A DNA stretch of 64,000 bases from Anaerotignum propionicum DSM 1682 (GTDB taxonomy: Bacteria; Bacillota; Clostridia; Lachnospirales; Anaerotignaceae). Positions 28,118 through 37,328 of the stretch are shown here, piece after piece. The DNA lies in contig NZ_CP014223.1 of assembly GCF_001561955.1 (NCBI RefSeq), positions 248,001 to 312,000 of the forward strand, read 5' to 3'. The notes under the pieces were generated by a model. That model made no database searches. It saw nothing but the letters and a program-made list of their open reading frames with translations, and was not told where the DNA came from. Numbering within the stretch: position 1 is the first letter of the stretch; each line of letters begins with the position of its first letter. A program made the position numbers and the translations under genes.

Positions 28118-29764
28118 TCAAGCAGCAAATTTTCCTTTTGCACGGTTTGTCAGAAGCACCCGCTCTACGCTCCAATAAAAGTTCTCTTCACCGATGATTT
28201 CCTTTAAATCTGTTCTCTGCATCATCTTCATGGTGTGGGTGGGAAGGCCGCAAAGGGCAACATCAACTCCTTGACTGCGCAGACCTTCAATCAGCTCTCG
28301 CAAAACTTGAGCGCAGGATATATCAATATTGGAGACACCACGCATGGAGAACAGCACGGTATCAGCACCCTTAACCTTTTCTGCAATATCAGAAATAGCT
28401 TGGGTATTTGCAAAAATCATGGGGCCTGTGATATAAACCACTTTCGCGTTGCTGTAGCGTTCACAAAGAACGGGGTCAGTTACGTTCATGCGGCTCATAT
28501 CAACATCTTCATAATTAATTTCGATAAAGGAAAGACGTGTTACAAGGAACACCAAGCCAATTACAACACCAACCAAAATTGCAATGGTCAGGTCAAACAC
28601 AATGGTTGCTGCCATGGTTGCCACAAATTCCAGCATAGCTCCTTTAAATTTATGGGAGAAAATATAATGGATAGATTCCCATTCATTCATACGCCATGCC
28701 GTAACCATCAATACTCCTGCCAAGGCGGCAAGCGGAATTTGAGACATGATAGGAGCCAGAAGAAACATGGAAATCAAAAGCCCTACGGCATGAAAGATAC
28801 CCACTAAGCGGGTTTGTGCTCCTGATTTTACTGCGACACTGGTACGGGCAATAGCCGCTGTGGCAGGGATGCCGCCGAAAAATGGCAAAAGTATATTACC
28901 AACACCTTGGGCAATCAGCTCTTGATTGCTATTTAGGCGAACCCCTGTCATTCTGCCTGCACTGGCACCGCATAAAAGGCTTTCAATCATGCCTAAAATT
29001 GCAATACTAAAGGCTGGGGTTACTAATTCGCCTAAGGTTTTTATGTTTAAAGCCGACAAGGTCAGACGACTTTCAGGGATGAGTGTTTTTGGGATTTCTC
29101 CAACTACGGCAACATCCAGCTGTAGGAACAAAGAGGCTGCTGTAGCAAGAATAATGCTCAAAAGGGAGGCAGGAATAACTGCACTCCATTTTTTTGGAAA
29201 GAAAACCATAAACAACACAACAAAAGCGCCCAAAAGCACTGCGGTTAAATTTGGAGAAAAGCCTAAGTGGGCGTAACTGAATAGTTTTGAAATTGCTGAG
29301 GTTCCCTGTGAATGGGTACCAAAAAAATTATCAATTTGTCCTAGGGCAATGATAACAGCAATACCCGAGGTGAAGCCTGTAATCACAGGGGCGGGGATAA
29401 ATGCCGTTAGCTTACCCAAGCGTAAGATGCCAGAAAGAAGCAATAAAATACCCGCAATGAGCGTTGCAATATAAACCCCATTTAGGCCATAAGTGGCCAC
29501 CAAAGACATAAGGATTGCAGCCATGGCACCCGTAGGCCCTGAAATTTGATAATATCCCCCAGATAAGCCGCTCATAACCAAGCCTGCAATAATAGCAGTG
29601 ATTAAGCCTGCCGCCGCGTCAGCACCACTGCTGACACCGAAGGCCAGAGCCAACGGCAAGGCAACTGCCGCAACGGTAAGACCCGCCATCAAATCCTGTG
29701 TTAATTTGGATGCGTTATATCCTTTGAACTCTTGTTTTAAGCTGTCCCCAAAACTGCCCAGCAT
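28118..29764 (-). CDS. SulP-family anion transporter with STAS domain
   Basis: A 548-residue inner membrane transporter of the SulP (SLC26) family, moving sulfate, bicarbonate or another anion. The N-terminal 400 residues are hydrophobic and carry DLMAGLTVAAVALPLALAFG and the conserved SGPTGAMAAIL. The C-terminal STAS domain (about residues 430-548) contains SMRGVSNIDISCAQVLREL, with the serine or threonine position typical of the fold. Substrate unknown; no sulfate-assimilation gene is near. The start is ATG 29764. Confidence 0.92.
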   Translation of the reverse strand: MLGSFGDSLKQEFKGYNASKLTQDLMAGLTVAAVALPLALAFGVSSGADAAAGLITAIIAGLVMSGLSGGYYQISGPTGAMAAILMSLVATYGLNGVYIATLIAGILLLLSGILRLGKLTAFIPAPVITGFTSGIAVIIALGQIDNFFGTHSQGTSAISKLFSYAHLGFSPNLTAVLLGAFVVLFMVFFPKKWSAVIPASLLSIILATAASLFLQLDVAVVGEIPKTLIPESRLTLSALNIKTLGELVTPAFSIAILGMIESLLCGASAGRMTGVRLNSNQELIAQGVGNILLPFFGGIPATAAIARTSVAVKSGAQTRLVGIFHAVGLLISMFLLAPIMSQIPLAALAGVLMVTAWRMNEWESIHYIFSHKFKGAMLEFVATMAATIVFDLTIAILVGVVIGLVFLVTRLSFIEINYEDVDMSRMNVTDPVLCERYSNAKVVYITGPMIFANTQAISDIAEKVKGADTVLFSMRGVSNIDISCAQVLRELIEGLRSQGVDVALCGLPTHTMKMMQRTDLKEIIGEENFYWSVERVLLTNRAKGKFAA

Positions 29765-30100
29765 GAAATTATCCCCTCTCGAATCACAAAAAACTGTATT
29801 ATTAAAATTAACTTAGAAAGTCGCACCCGCTTATCATAACAAAGCAGATTCTCTTTCTCAACAGTAAAAACAGGGATTTTAGGTAGAATTATAGTGGGTT
29901 TTTTGTGCAAGATTATTTGTATTGTGCAGTGTTTAAAAGGAAGGGCTGATTGATATAAAAATACTGCTTGCTTTTGTGGAAGGTGGACGAAACGGGTGTT
30001 CATTATGGGGGGAGAACAATAAAAAATTATTATCTTTTGGGGTCAGACAATAAGTAACTTACTACATGTGCGTGTAAATTTTTTATTAGGTGAGGGGAAT
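29765..30100. other. Intergenic stretch upstream of the SulP gene
   Basis: It probably holds the SulP promoter on the minus strand. GAGGGGATAATTTC lies just upstream of its start. I see no RNA element or gene in the rest. Confidence 0.35.
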
Positions 30101-30142
30101 AAAAAAGCCTGCTTCCTCGATGCAGAATCAGGGAAACAGGCA
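30101..30142 (-). terminator. Terminator of the nucleoside ABC operon
   Basis: On the minus strand, GCCTGTTTCCCTGATTC pairs imperfectly with a GAGGAAGCAGGC arm and is followed by TTTTTTATT. It lies just after the last permease gene. Confidence 0.8.
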
Positions 30143-30155
30143 GATTTATTATTTT

Positions 30156-31085
30156 TTAACGTTCCTCTCTGAAATAGGGATTGGTTAAATCAGCAGGAGG
30201 CAAATCTTCTTTTTTATTTTTTCTTGTACTGATAATTACAATGATAATGGTTGCCGCATAGGGAAGCATGTCAATCAAGTATTGAGAAATCTGGATTCCC
30301 ATGCTCTGCAAGCGGAAACCCAAAATGGATAAACCGCCGAACAAGAATGCGCCAAGCATTGCCTTGACTGGGTTCCAAGAAGCGAAAATTACCAACGCAA
30401 CAGCAATCCAACCACGTCCGGAGATAATATGCTCCTGCCAAACGGGAACCGTCACCAGAGACATATAAGCACCGCCTAAACCGCACAAAGCGCCGCCCAA
30501 AAGGATGTGAACGTATTTATAAAGGGTTACGTTAATGCCTGAGGCATCCGCCGCCGCCGCACTTTCTCCCACAGCCCGAAGGTTTAAGCCTTTTTTGGTG
30601 CGGAATAGATAGTAGGTTGCGGCGATGATGGTAATGTAACCAAAGTAAACAAAAATATCTTGTTTAAATAAAATTTCTCCAATATAAGGAATAGAGGATA
30701 GACCGGGAATTGGTCTTGCCGCAAAAAAGCTTTTGATATCCCCGGGAACGATGGAGCCCATCACTCTCTGTCCTAAGAAACTGGCAAAGCCTTCACCGAA
30801 AATAGTCAGAGTCAAGCCGCAAACCGTTTGATTCACCCGAAGGGATACGGTTAGAAAGGCGTAAAGCAAAGCACCGATTCCCCCGGATAAAACTGCGCCC
30901 ATCATGGCAAGTAAAGGATTATGGGTATTCAAGCCAACAATAAACCCGACGATAGCACCCATATACATCATACCCTCTACACCAAGGTTTAGATGGCCTG
31001 CCTTTTCGGAGAAAATTTCGCCTAAGGTGGCGAAAAGAAGAGGGGTACCCGCTATGATTGCAGCGGAAAGAAAACCAACTAACAT
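30156..31085 (-). CDS. nupQ: BMP-type nucleoside ABC transporter, permease 2
   Basis: A 309-residue inner membrane permease of the BPD_transp_2 family with about eight to ten membrane segments. It has the family stretch GEIFSEKAGHLNLGVEGMMY near the N-terminus, and ATYYLFRTKKGLNLRAVGES as the cytoplasmic coupling loop that contacts the ATPase. It is last of four genes in the order binding protein, ATPase, permease, permease, as in the Bacillus nupNOPQ guanosine system. Nucleoside uptake is inferred from family and from xpt upstream. Confidence 0.9.
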   Translation of the reverse strand: MLVGFLSAAIIAGTPLLFATLGEIFSEKAGHLNLGVEGMMYMGAIVGFIVGLNTHNPLLAMMGAVLSGGIGALLYAFLTVSLRVNQTVCGLTLTIFGEGFASFLGQRVMGSIVPGDIKSFFAARPIPGLSSIPYIGEILFKQDIFVYFGYITIIAATYYLFRTKKGLNLRAVGESAAAADASGINVTLYKYVHILLGGALCGLGGAYMSLVTVPVWQEHIISGRGWIAVALVIFASWNPVKAMLGAFLFGGLSILGFRLQSMGIQISQYLIDMLPYAATIIIVIISTRKNKKEDLPPADLTNPYFREER

Positions 31086-31086
31086 C

Positions 31087-32163
31087 TTATTTCGCCTCCT
31101 TTTTTACTTTTATATATTTATGGAACTGCACTTTATATTGCAGGAAAAATTCACTGCCCAATACGAAGAACAGAATAATTGCCTGAATCATATCTGCAAC
31201 GGAGGCAGGAACCTGCATGGAGATTTGAATATAGTTTCCTCCCTGCACCAATATGGCAAAGGCGATACAGACAAATAGTGTGGCAATGGCATTTAAGCCA
31301 GCAAGCCAAGTTGTAATGATCGCTGTAAAGCCGTAATTAGCGGAAAGGGAAGCAGACAGTGTTTTCTCAACTGCTGATGCCTGAATCATACCTGTTAAAC
31401 CGCAAAGACCACCGGAAAGCAGCATAGAGATAATGATAACGGAGGAGATATTCATGCCAGCATAGCGGGCAGTTTCAATGCTTTCTCCAACGACGGAGAT
31501 TTCATAGCCTTTTTTCGTGTGGTTCAAGAAAACATAGACCAAAACCACTAATATCAAGGCAATGATCCATCCCATATGCACCCCGCCAATGGAGGGGAGG
31601 ATGGCATCATTAGAGAAAGTTGCAATTTTGGGAAAGCCTTGAGAAGCAGGATCCTTCCAAGGGCCATACTGCAAATAGGTGACAAATTTAATTGCCAGAT
31701 AGTTCAGCATTAAAGTGAAAATGGTTTCGTTTGTGCCCATTTTAGCCTTAAAGAATGCGGGAATGAAAGCCCAAAGGCCGCCCATCACCATTGCCGCAAC
31801 ACCCATGGATAAAAGCATCAAAGGTCTGGGAAGGTCAAAATTCAGTGCAACGGCAGAAGCCGCAAAGGCACCCATCATAATTTGACCCTCACCACCGATA
31901 TTCCAAAATTTCATTTTGAAGGCAACCAAAATACCTAAGGAGGTTATGACCAAAGGAATTGCCTTTAGGGTAGTTTGCTGAATACGGATTGGAGTACCCA
32001 AGGCACCTTTTACCATAGAGGTAAAGATTGTTATGGGGTTATAGCCCAAAAGGGCAATAATAAATCCTGCAAATACAATGGAAAGAGCCACAGACAGGGT
32101 GCGAATCAGTATTGCTTTATTACGGGGCAAATCATCTCGTTTTGTGATTTTCAAGGGAATCAT
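31087..32163 (-). CDS. nupP: BMP-type nucleoside ABC transporter, permease 1
   Basis: A 358-residue membrane permease, partner of the gene that follows it. Visible are the family segments FWNIGGEGQIMMGAFAA and GYEISVVGESIETARYAGMN, the latter being the coupling loop. The ATG overlaps the ATPase stop by four bases, so expression is coupled. It ends two bases before the next permease starts. Confidence 0.9.
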   Translation of the reverse strand: MIPLKITKRDDLPRNKAILIRTLSVALSIVFAGFIIALLGYNPITIFTSMVKGALGTPIRIQQTTLKAIPLVITSLGILVAFKMKFWNIGGEGQIMMGAFAASAVALNFDLPRPLMLLSMGVAAMVMGGLWAFIPAFFKAKMGTNETIFTLMLNYLAIKFVTYLQYGPWKDPASQGFPKIATFSNDAILPSIGGVHMGWIIALILVVLVYVFLNHTKKGYEISVVGESIETARYAGMNISSVIIISMLLSGGLCGLTGMIQASAVEKTLSASLSANYGFTAIITTWLAGLNAIATLFVCIAFAILVQGGNYIQISMQVPASVADMIQAIILFFVLGSEFFLQYKVQFHKYIKVKKEAK

Positions 32164-33680
32164 GATTTTACCTCCTTTTCCAATGCGCCGCCTGCCATTA
32201 AAAGGCCGATGTCTTCTTTCGTAATTTCTTCGGGGTTAACGATACCTGTCATTTTACCACCGCAAAATACCATAATTCTATCGCAAAGGGCCATCAAAAC
32301 GTCTAAATCTTCGCCGATGAACAGCACGCCGACACCCTTTTTCTTTTGCTCGTTCAATAAATCATAAATCTTATAAGACGCACCGATATCCAACCCTCTG
32401 GCAGGATAAGCGGTAATCAAAACCTTTGGATTGGAGTCAATTTCTCGACCCAAAAGAATCTTTTGGATATTACCACCGGAAAGCTTTTTGATGGGGTGGT
32501 GAACACCGGGAGTCAAAATTTCCAGTTGTTCCACCAATCGTTCTGCTTTTTTTGTACTTTCTTTTCTATGAAGGAAGAAGCCTGGCTGATTGGGATAATC
32601 ACGTAAAATCATGTTATGCACCATATCCATAGAGCCTACCAAGCCCATACCCAAACGATCCTCGGGGATAAAGCCCATGCGGATGCCCAAGCGGATAATG
32701 TCTCTAGGACTTTTTCCTAAAATATTGGCGTTTTCGAAGAAAATACGTCCCTTTTCTGCAGGAAGAAGCCCTGCAATGGTCTCGCAGATTTCCTTTTGAC
32801 CACTACCGGCTACGCCTGCAATACCTAAAATTTCACCTGCAAATAGGTCGAAGGTAATATCTTCCAAAGCATGCTTGTTTTCCTTGGTGGAAACGTGAAG
32901 ACCGTCTACCTTAAGCAAGGGATTTTCTTGGGTGCAATGGGGTTTTTCCAGCTCCAAGTCTACCTTTTTACCAACCATCATTTCAATCAGACGATTTACT
33001 TCCACATCCTTGGTTTCTACGGTTTCGATGGACTGACCACGACGCAAAACAGTGATACGATCGGAAATTTCCATAACTTCGTTCAGCTTATGGGTTATGA
33101 TAACCACAGCACAGCCTTGTTCCTTCATGTTTCTTAAAATGGCAAAAAGACGCTTGATCTCCTGAGGGGTTAGAACTGCGGTAGGCTCGTCCAAGATGAG
33201 GATTTTTGCACCACGGTACAACACCTTTATGATTTCCAGCGTCTGTTTTTCACCTACAGACATTTCATAAACTTTTTTATCCGGCTTAATATCCAGTCCA
33301 TATTGGTCACAAATGGTTTGCATCTCTTTGGTGAGCTGTTTACCACGCAAGGCGATGCCTTTGCTCCCCATGACCATATTTTCCTTTGCCGTCATAACCT
33401 CCACCAGCTTAAAGTGCTGATGAATCATACCAATGCCCAAAGCGATGGAGTCCTTGGGGGAGGAAAAATCCACTTCTTTACCCAGAATAGAAATGGAGCC
33501 GCTATCGGGAGTATAGATGCCGGAAAGCATACTCATAAGGGTACTTTTTCCGGCACCGTTTTCTCCTAATAGCGCATGAATCTCACCGTTATATACAGTG
33601 AGATTCACGTTTTCGTTCGCCTTAACGGACCCAAAAGCCTTGGAAATGCCTTTCATTTCGATTGCTTTTACGGGTTCCAT
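32160..33680 (-). CDS. nupO: BMP-type nucleoside ABC transporter, double ATPase
   Basis: A 506-residue protein with two fused ABC ATPase domains, the layout of sugar and nucleoside importers. The first domain has Walker A LLGENGAGKSTLMS, signature MSVGEKQTLE and Walker B ILILDEPTAVL. The second has the altered nucleotide loop GVAGSGQKE, signature LSGGNIQK and the degenerate Walker B VLITAYPARGLD, so the second site is probably weak or inactive, as usual for the family. It drives uptake with the two permeases encoded downstream. Confidence 0.93.
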   Translation of the reverse strand: MEPVKAIEMKGISKAFGSVKANENVNLTVYNGEIHALLGENGAGKSTLMSMLSGIYTPDSGSISILGKEVDFSSPKDSIALGIGMIHQHFKLVEVMTAKENMVMGSKGIALRGKQLTKEMQTICDQYGLDIKPDKKVYEMSVGEKQTLEIIKVLYRGAKILILDEPTAVLTPQEIKRLFAILRNMKEQGCAVVIITHKLNEVMEISDRITVLRRGQSIETVETKDVEVNRLIEMMVGKKVDLELEKPHCTQENPLLKVDGLHVSTKENKHALEDITFDLFAGEILGIAGVAGSGQKEICETIAGLLPAEKGRIFFENANILGKSPRDIIRLGIRMGFIPEDRLGMGLVGSMDMVHNMILRDYPNQPGFFLHRKESTKKAERLVEQLEILTPGVHHPIKKLSGGNIQKILLGREIDSNPKVLITAYPARGLDIGASYKIYDLLNEQKKKGVGVLFIGEDLDVLMALCDRIMVFCGGKMTGIVNPEEITKEDIGLLMAGGALEKEVKS

Positions 33681-33721
33681 ATTTTTTTCTCCTAGTATTT
33701 TCTAAAGGAAGTACTGATTTC

Positions 33722-34843
33722 TTAGTTTACAGCGGAAACGCCTTTTACTAAGCTCTGCATTACTGTCCAAATGCCTGCTCTGTCAAGAGTTTCGCCTTCT
33801 TTAACCAGTACATTTCCCTTTGTATCATAGATAGGTCCAACGAATACTGGGTATTCGCCAGCTTCCATTTTTGCTGCAACTTCGTTTACCTTAGCCTGAA
33901 CTTCAGGAGGTACCAAATCTGTCATAGGTGCAAGGCCAACATAGCCGTCTTTCATTGTACCGTAGTAAGATTCGGGAACATAGGTACCAGCAATGATTTT
34001 TTCAATAGTAGGTACCAAATATTTATCGTGGTGCCAAACGGGAGCTGTTAAGAAAGCACCGGGAACGATTTCAGAGTTATCCAAGTTATAGCCGATTGCA
34101 AGCTTGCCAGCTGCTTCTGCTGCCAGCTGAGGGCCTGCGGAGTCAGCATGCTGTGTGATAATATCGCAATCCTGAGCCAACAAGGATTCTGCGGCTGCTT
34201 TTTCACCAGCGGGATCGCCCCAGCTATTGGTGTAAACAACCTTAACCTCTGCGTCGGGGTTTACGCTCTGTGCGCCCAATGCGAAGGCATCAATACCAAT
34301 GTGTACTTCTGTATAAGGGAAAGCTGCAACATAGCCCAGCTTATTTGTTTTTGTCATCATACCCGCAATCATACCGGTCAGGTATCTAGGTTCTTCCATG
34401 GCACCGAAGTAGTTGCCAAAGTTTTTGTCGTTCATTTTGTTGCCGGAGAAATGCAAGAAGGTTACATCAGGATATTCTGTTGCCAATTCATCCAAAGCAT
34501 CCATGAAGCCGAAGCTTGTACCAATGATAATGGTAGCGCCTTGGTCAATCATATTCATTGCTGTGGTTTTAACAGTTTGCTTTTCTTCAGATACGTTTTC
34601 AGCAATAATGGTTTCTACCTTATCGCCAAAGTATTCCTGTACAGCCTTTGTACCGTTATGCTGTGCCTGAGAATAGCCACCGTCATTCTGGGAGCCGATG
34701 TAGATAAAGCCTACCTTTGTTGCCTCTGCTGCTGGAGCCTCTGCGTTCTCTGCGGGTTTGGTATTACCACCACAGCCAACCAGAGCTGTCATGGACATTG
34801 CTACTGCCAACGTCAACGCCAAAAATTTTGTTAACTTTTTCAT
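33722..34843 (-). CDS. bmpA: BMP-family nucleoside-binding lipoprotein
   Basis: Extracytoplasmic binding protein that delivers nucleosides to the ABC importer encoded downstream. The 373-residue precursor has a lipoprotein signal peptide with lipobox ALVGC (cysteine near residue 24). The mature part shows VGFIYIGSQNDGGYSQAQ, the first strand of the BMP fold, and FPYTEVHIGIDAFALGAQSV. ATG 34843 is preceded by AAGGAGAGG. It is followed by a 41-base gap and then the ATPase gene. Confidence 0.93.
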   Translation of the reverse strand: MKKLTKFLALTLAVAMSMTALVGCGGNTKPAENAEAPAAEATKVGFIYIGSQNDGGYSQAQHNGTKAVQEYFGDKVETIIAENVSEEKQTVKTTAMNMIDQGATIIIGTSFGFMDALDELATEYPDVTFLHFSGNKMNDKNFGNYFGAMEEPRYLTGMIAGMMTKTNKLGYVAAFPYTEVHIGIDAFALGAQSVNPDAEVKVVYTNSWGDPAGEKAAAESLLAQDCDIITQHADSAGPQLAAEAAGKLAIGYNLDNSEIVPGAFLTAPVWHHDKYLVPTIEKIIAGTYVPESYYGTMKDGYVGLAPMTDLVPPEVQAKVNEVAAKMEAGEYPVFVGPIYDTKGNVLVKEGETLDRAGIWTVMQSLVKGVSAVN

Positions 34844-34977
34844 GGTTCCTCTCCTTTTCTTTTAACATCATTTTAAAATAGTGACAGGTATGTTAAACGC
34901 CCTCCCCTTTTTTTTGAAGGCGAAATAACCAGAAAATAAAAAAGCGTATTGATTGAAATCACATAAAGAAGGACGTA

Positions 34978-35553
34978 TTAATCTTTAAAATAGATTTTTC
35001 CGTCCTCAATGTTTGTAATGACAGCTAGGGAGTCAACGTAATAACCCAAATCCCTTAGCTTTTTACTCCCACCTTGAAATTCCTTTTCCACAATTGCTGC
35101 GATGCCGCATACCGTTCCGCCTGCTTGCTCAACAAGGTTTGCAAGACCTGCAGCTGCTTCGCCATGGGCAAGAAAATCATCAATGATAAGAACTTTGTCA
35201 TCCTTACTCAAGTATTGCTTAGAAACCTTGGCAATGGAAACAGTGCCCTTTGTAAAAGATTTTACGGGTGCACCGTAGAAGTCCTCATTCATTGTGCTGG
35301 GTTGAGCTTTTTTTGCAAAAACAACAGGCACTAGATCGAAATAAATGGCTGCTATGGCGGCAATGCCAATACCGGAGGCTTCAATGGTGAGAATTTTGTT
35401 GATTCCCATGTTCCCGAAGCGGCGATAAATCTCTTTGCCTAATGCCATAAATAAGCCAATATCCAACTGGTGATTCAAAAAAGAATCCACCTTAACGATC
35501 TCCGTGCCTATTTCTGTTCCGTCGTTGATAATTCTGCGTTTTAACAATTCCAT
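34978..35553 (-). CDS. xpt: Xanthine phosphoribosyltransferase
   Basis: Converts xanthine and PRPP to XMP in purine salvage. The 191-residue length and the PRPP-binding motif VLIIDDFLAHGEA near residue 125 match Xpt. The opening MELLKRRIINDGTEIG is also typical. It lies 134 bases upstream of the nucleoside-binding lipoprotein on the same strand, so import and salvage are linked. In Bacillus, xpt is controlled by a guanine riboswitch. I could not find one here. Confidence 0.93.
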   Translation of the reverse strand: MELLKRRIINDGTEIGTEIVKVDSFLNHQLDIGLFMALGKEIYRRFGNMGINKILTIEASGIGIAAIAAIYFDLVPVVFAKKAQPSTMNEDFYGAPVKSFTKGTVSIAKVSKQYLSKDDKVLIIDDFLAHGEAAAGLANLVEQAGGTVCGIAAIVEKEFQGGSKKLRDLGYYVDSLAVITNIEDGKIYFKD

Positions 35554-36012
35554 GATTAATGGCTCCCTCTTATTACTGAAAACTCGATGCTTAAAAAGGT
35601 ATTTTAATTATACGGTGGGACTCTGACGATGTAAATAGGATAAAGCCGAATTGTATAATATTTTGTTGCGATGCATAGCCTTGGTAGGAAAATAAGCGAA
35701 AAAGAGACATGAAATGTATAAACCTTTGGAAAAAAGTTATGAAAGAAAAAATTTTTTTTTCATAAAGCAACTGAGCCGTGTGTATTTTTTTGTAGATATG
35801 TAAATTTTCTGTAAAGATATATTAATGTTTTCGAAAGAAATGAAAAGGAAATAGGTAGGGAAAAATAGAAAATTATGATAACTTGGGAAGAAATTTTAAA
35901 ATTGGCAATCTAAAATTTATTTTTAAATTATAATTGCTATTTTAGGACAGAGGGAAAGAATAGAAAACAGAAGTAGGAACATAATGAGAGGCAAAAGCCA
36001 TTTTCTTTGAAA
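35554..36012. other. AT-rich intergenic stretch upstream of xpt
   Basis: About 460 very AT-rich bases, including long A and T runs near 35750. The xpt promoter must lie here on the minus strand. No purine riboswitch core is visible. I see no gene. Confidence 0.4.
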
Positions 36013-36035
36013 GGGTGCCGAATTTTTCGGCACCC
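36013..36035 (-). terminator. Terminator after the 60-residue gene
   Basis: A 9 bp perfect stem, GGGTGCCGA and TCGGCACCC, with a 5-base loop. The T-tract on the minus side is short (TTTC), so it is moderately convincing. Confidence 0.65.
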
Positions 36036-36079
36036 AAAGGTAGGCGGTACGGAAAATAAATCCCTTTCCTTAAAAAGCA

Positions 36080-36262
36080 TTATTCTCTTTCCCCATTTGC
36101 TTTTTCCAGCTCACGAAGAGAGTTGTGCTCGCTGATACGACCAAGTATATCTTGACGCTCTTCAGTGGTTAGGGTATAAAAGCGCTTCATATCCGAGTCG
36201 TTATGGGCAATTTCCTTAGCCAGTTCGGGCTTAAGGGTTGAAATATCCTGAAAAATTTTCAT
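36080..36262 (-). CDS. Small unknown protein, 60 residues
   Basis: A charged, mostly helical 60-residue protein beginning MKIFQDISTLKPELAKEIAH, with RFYTLTTEERQDILGR in the middle. I know no named family. Similar short proteins with an F-Y-x-L-x-x-E-E-R pattern occur in Clostridia, but I would not assign a role. The start is ATG 36262, since AGGAGGTGAAAGC lies directly before it; the open frame extends further only by chance. It is transcribed divergently from the zinc-ribbon gene. Confidence 0.65.
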   Translation of the reverse strand: MKIFQDISTLKPELAKEIAHNDSDMKRFYTLTTEERQDILGRISEHNSLRELEKANGERE

Positions 36263-36394
36263 GCTTTCACCTCCTAAGTTCATTATGTGAAAAAATACGA
36301 AAAAAGATGCAGTGAGAATTGATTTTTGACTCATAATACCTATAATAAAAATTAGGAGTACAACGTGTTAAATATTGGGGAAGGAGCAAGAAAT

Positions 36395-36883
36395 ATGGAT
36401 TTTTTCGATAAATTAGGTGAAGCTGCCAGAAGCTTGACGGAAAAAGCCGGAGACAGCCTAGAGATTAATCGTTTGAATGGTGAAATTGCCATTGAGAAGG
36501 GAAACATTCAGTGCTATCAAAGAGAGCTGGGTGAGTATTATTGGGCAAAATTTGCCGTAGGCGAAAAGCTAGACGAGGAGGCAATGCTGATTTGTGATAA
36601 GGTTGTCACCAGTCAGGATCGGATACGTCAGTTTATGCTGGATATTGACAAAGTAAAGAGCGAAAGGGAAATTATTCAGGATGACCGGGCAAAAGCCAAA
36701 GTAGTACAGGATGAAAAGGCAGAACAATCTATAGAAGAAACAACTCAAGGTAAGACTGAAACTGTTTCAAATGAAAATCTTGAAAAAACCACGGAATGGC
36801 CTCAATTTTGTCCCAATTGCGGCGGTGGTGTAAAAGCAGGGCAACGGTTTTGTATGTTCTGTGGTGCCGAGATTAAAGGATGA
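36395..36883 (+). CDS. Coiled-coil protein with C-terminal zinc ribbon
   Basis: A 162-residue protein. Residues 1-100 look helical and coiled (LEINRLNGEIAIEKGNIQCY), followed by a polar linker and a C-terminal double-CxxC ribbon (CPNCGGG and CMFCGAE) near residues 138-158. This zinc_ribbon_2 layout is common in Firmicutes proteins of unknown role. There is no membrane segment. ATG 36395 has GGGGAAGGAG upstream; a weak alternative start lies at 36365. Confidence 0.7.
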   Translation: MDFFDKLGEAARSLTEKAGDSLEINRLNGEIAIEKGNIQCYQRELGEYYWAKFAVGEKLDEEAMLICDKVVTSQDRIRQFMLDIDKVKSEREIIQDDRAKAKVVQDEKAEQSIEETTQGKTETVSNENLEKTTEWPQFCPNCGGGVKAGQRFCMFCGAEIKG

Positions 36884-37019
36884 TTTCGTTGACTTGACTT
36901 TTTTCCTGTGATACCATCAGTATAGAAGGAAGAGTATAGACTCTTTATAAAAATATCAGCTTGACAGAAGGAAATGCCATTATTTATTAGGATGTATCGT
37001 ATACTATAATAAATAAAAC

Positions 37020-37137
37020 AATTCTTCGGAAATGGGAGATACCATACCGGCGGTAAAAGCCCGCGAGCTAAGGCAAAGGCCAAGGCATGATTCGTTGAAA
37101 TGCGAAGCCGACAGTCAGTCTGGATGAGAGAAGAAGG
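37020..37137 (+). promoter_or_regulatory. FMN riboswitch (RFN element)
   Basis: The conserved core is all present: ACCGGCGGTAAAAGCCCGCGAGC near 37041-37068 in two parts, then AAGCCGACAGTCAGTCTGGA near 37106-37125, ending GATGAGAGAAGAAG. The closing stem P1 pairs TTCTTC (37022-37027) with GAAGAA (37130-37135). It precedes a terminator and then a MATE transporter gene, so FMN should shut that gene off. Confidence 0.96.
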
Positions 37138-37190
37138 TTACTGAACACTCACGGTGGTGGGGTGCCTTTTTCTGCGAAAAAATTGATGGG

Positions 37191-37235
37191 AAAAAGCATT
37201 CTACCCCAAATTGGGCAGGATGCTTTTTATTTTTA
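37191..37235 (+). terminator. Terminator of the FMN riboswitch
   Basis: AAAAAGCATTCTACCC pairs with GGGCAGGATGCTTTTT, with small mismatches, and runs into TATTTTT. It sits 55 bases after the aptamer and 100 before the gene, as expected for transcriptional control. Confidence 0.85.
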
Positions 37236-37328
37236 AAACGAAAATATTTATATTTATGGTACAGATGTCAATTTGATACTATTTAGGGTTGCATGTTTTG
37301 TATGCTGTTTTTTCAAGGGGGCGTTGGT

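Noticed and set aside
35554-36010. Guanine riboswitch upstream of xpt
   Set aside because: I looked for the conserved purine aptamer core on the minus strand and did not find it.
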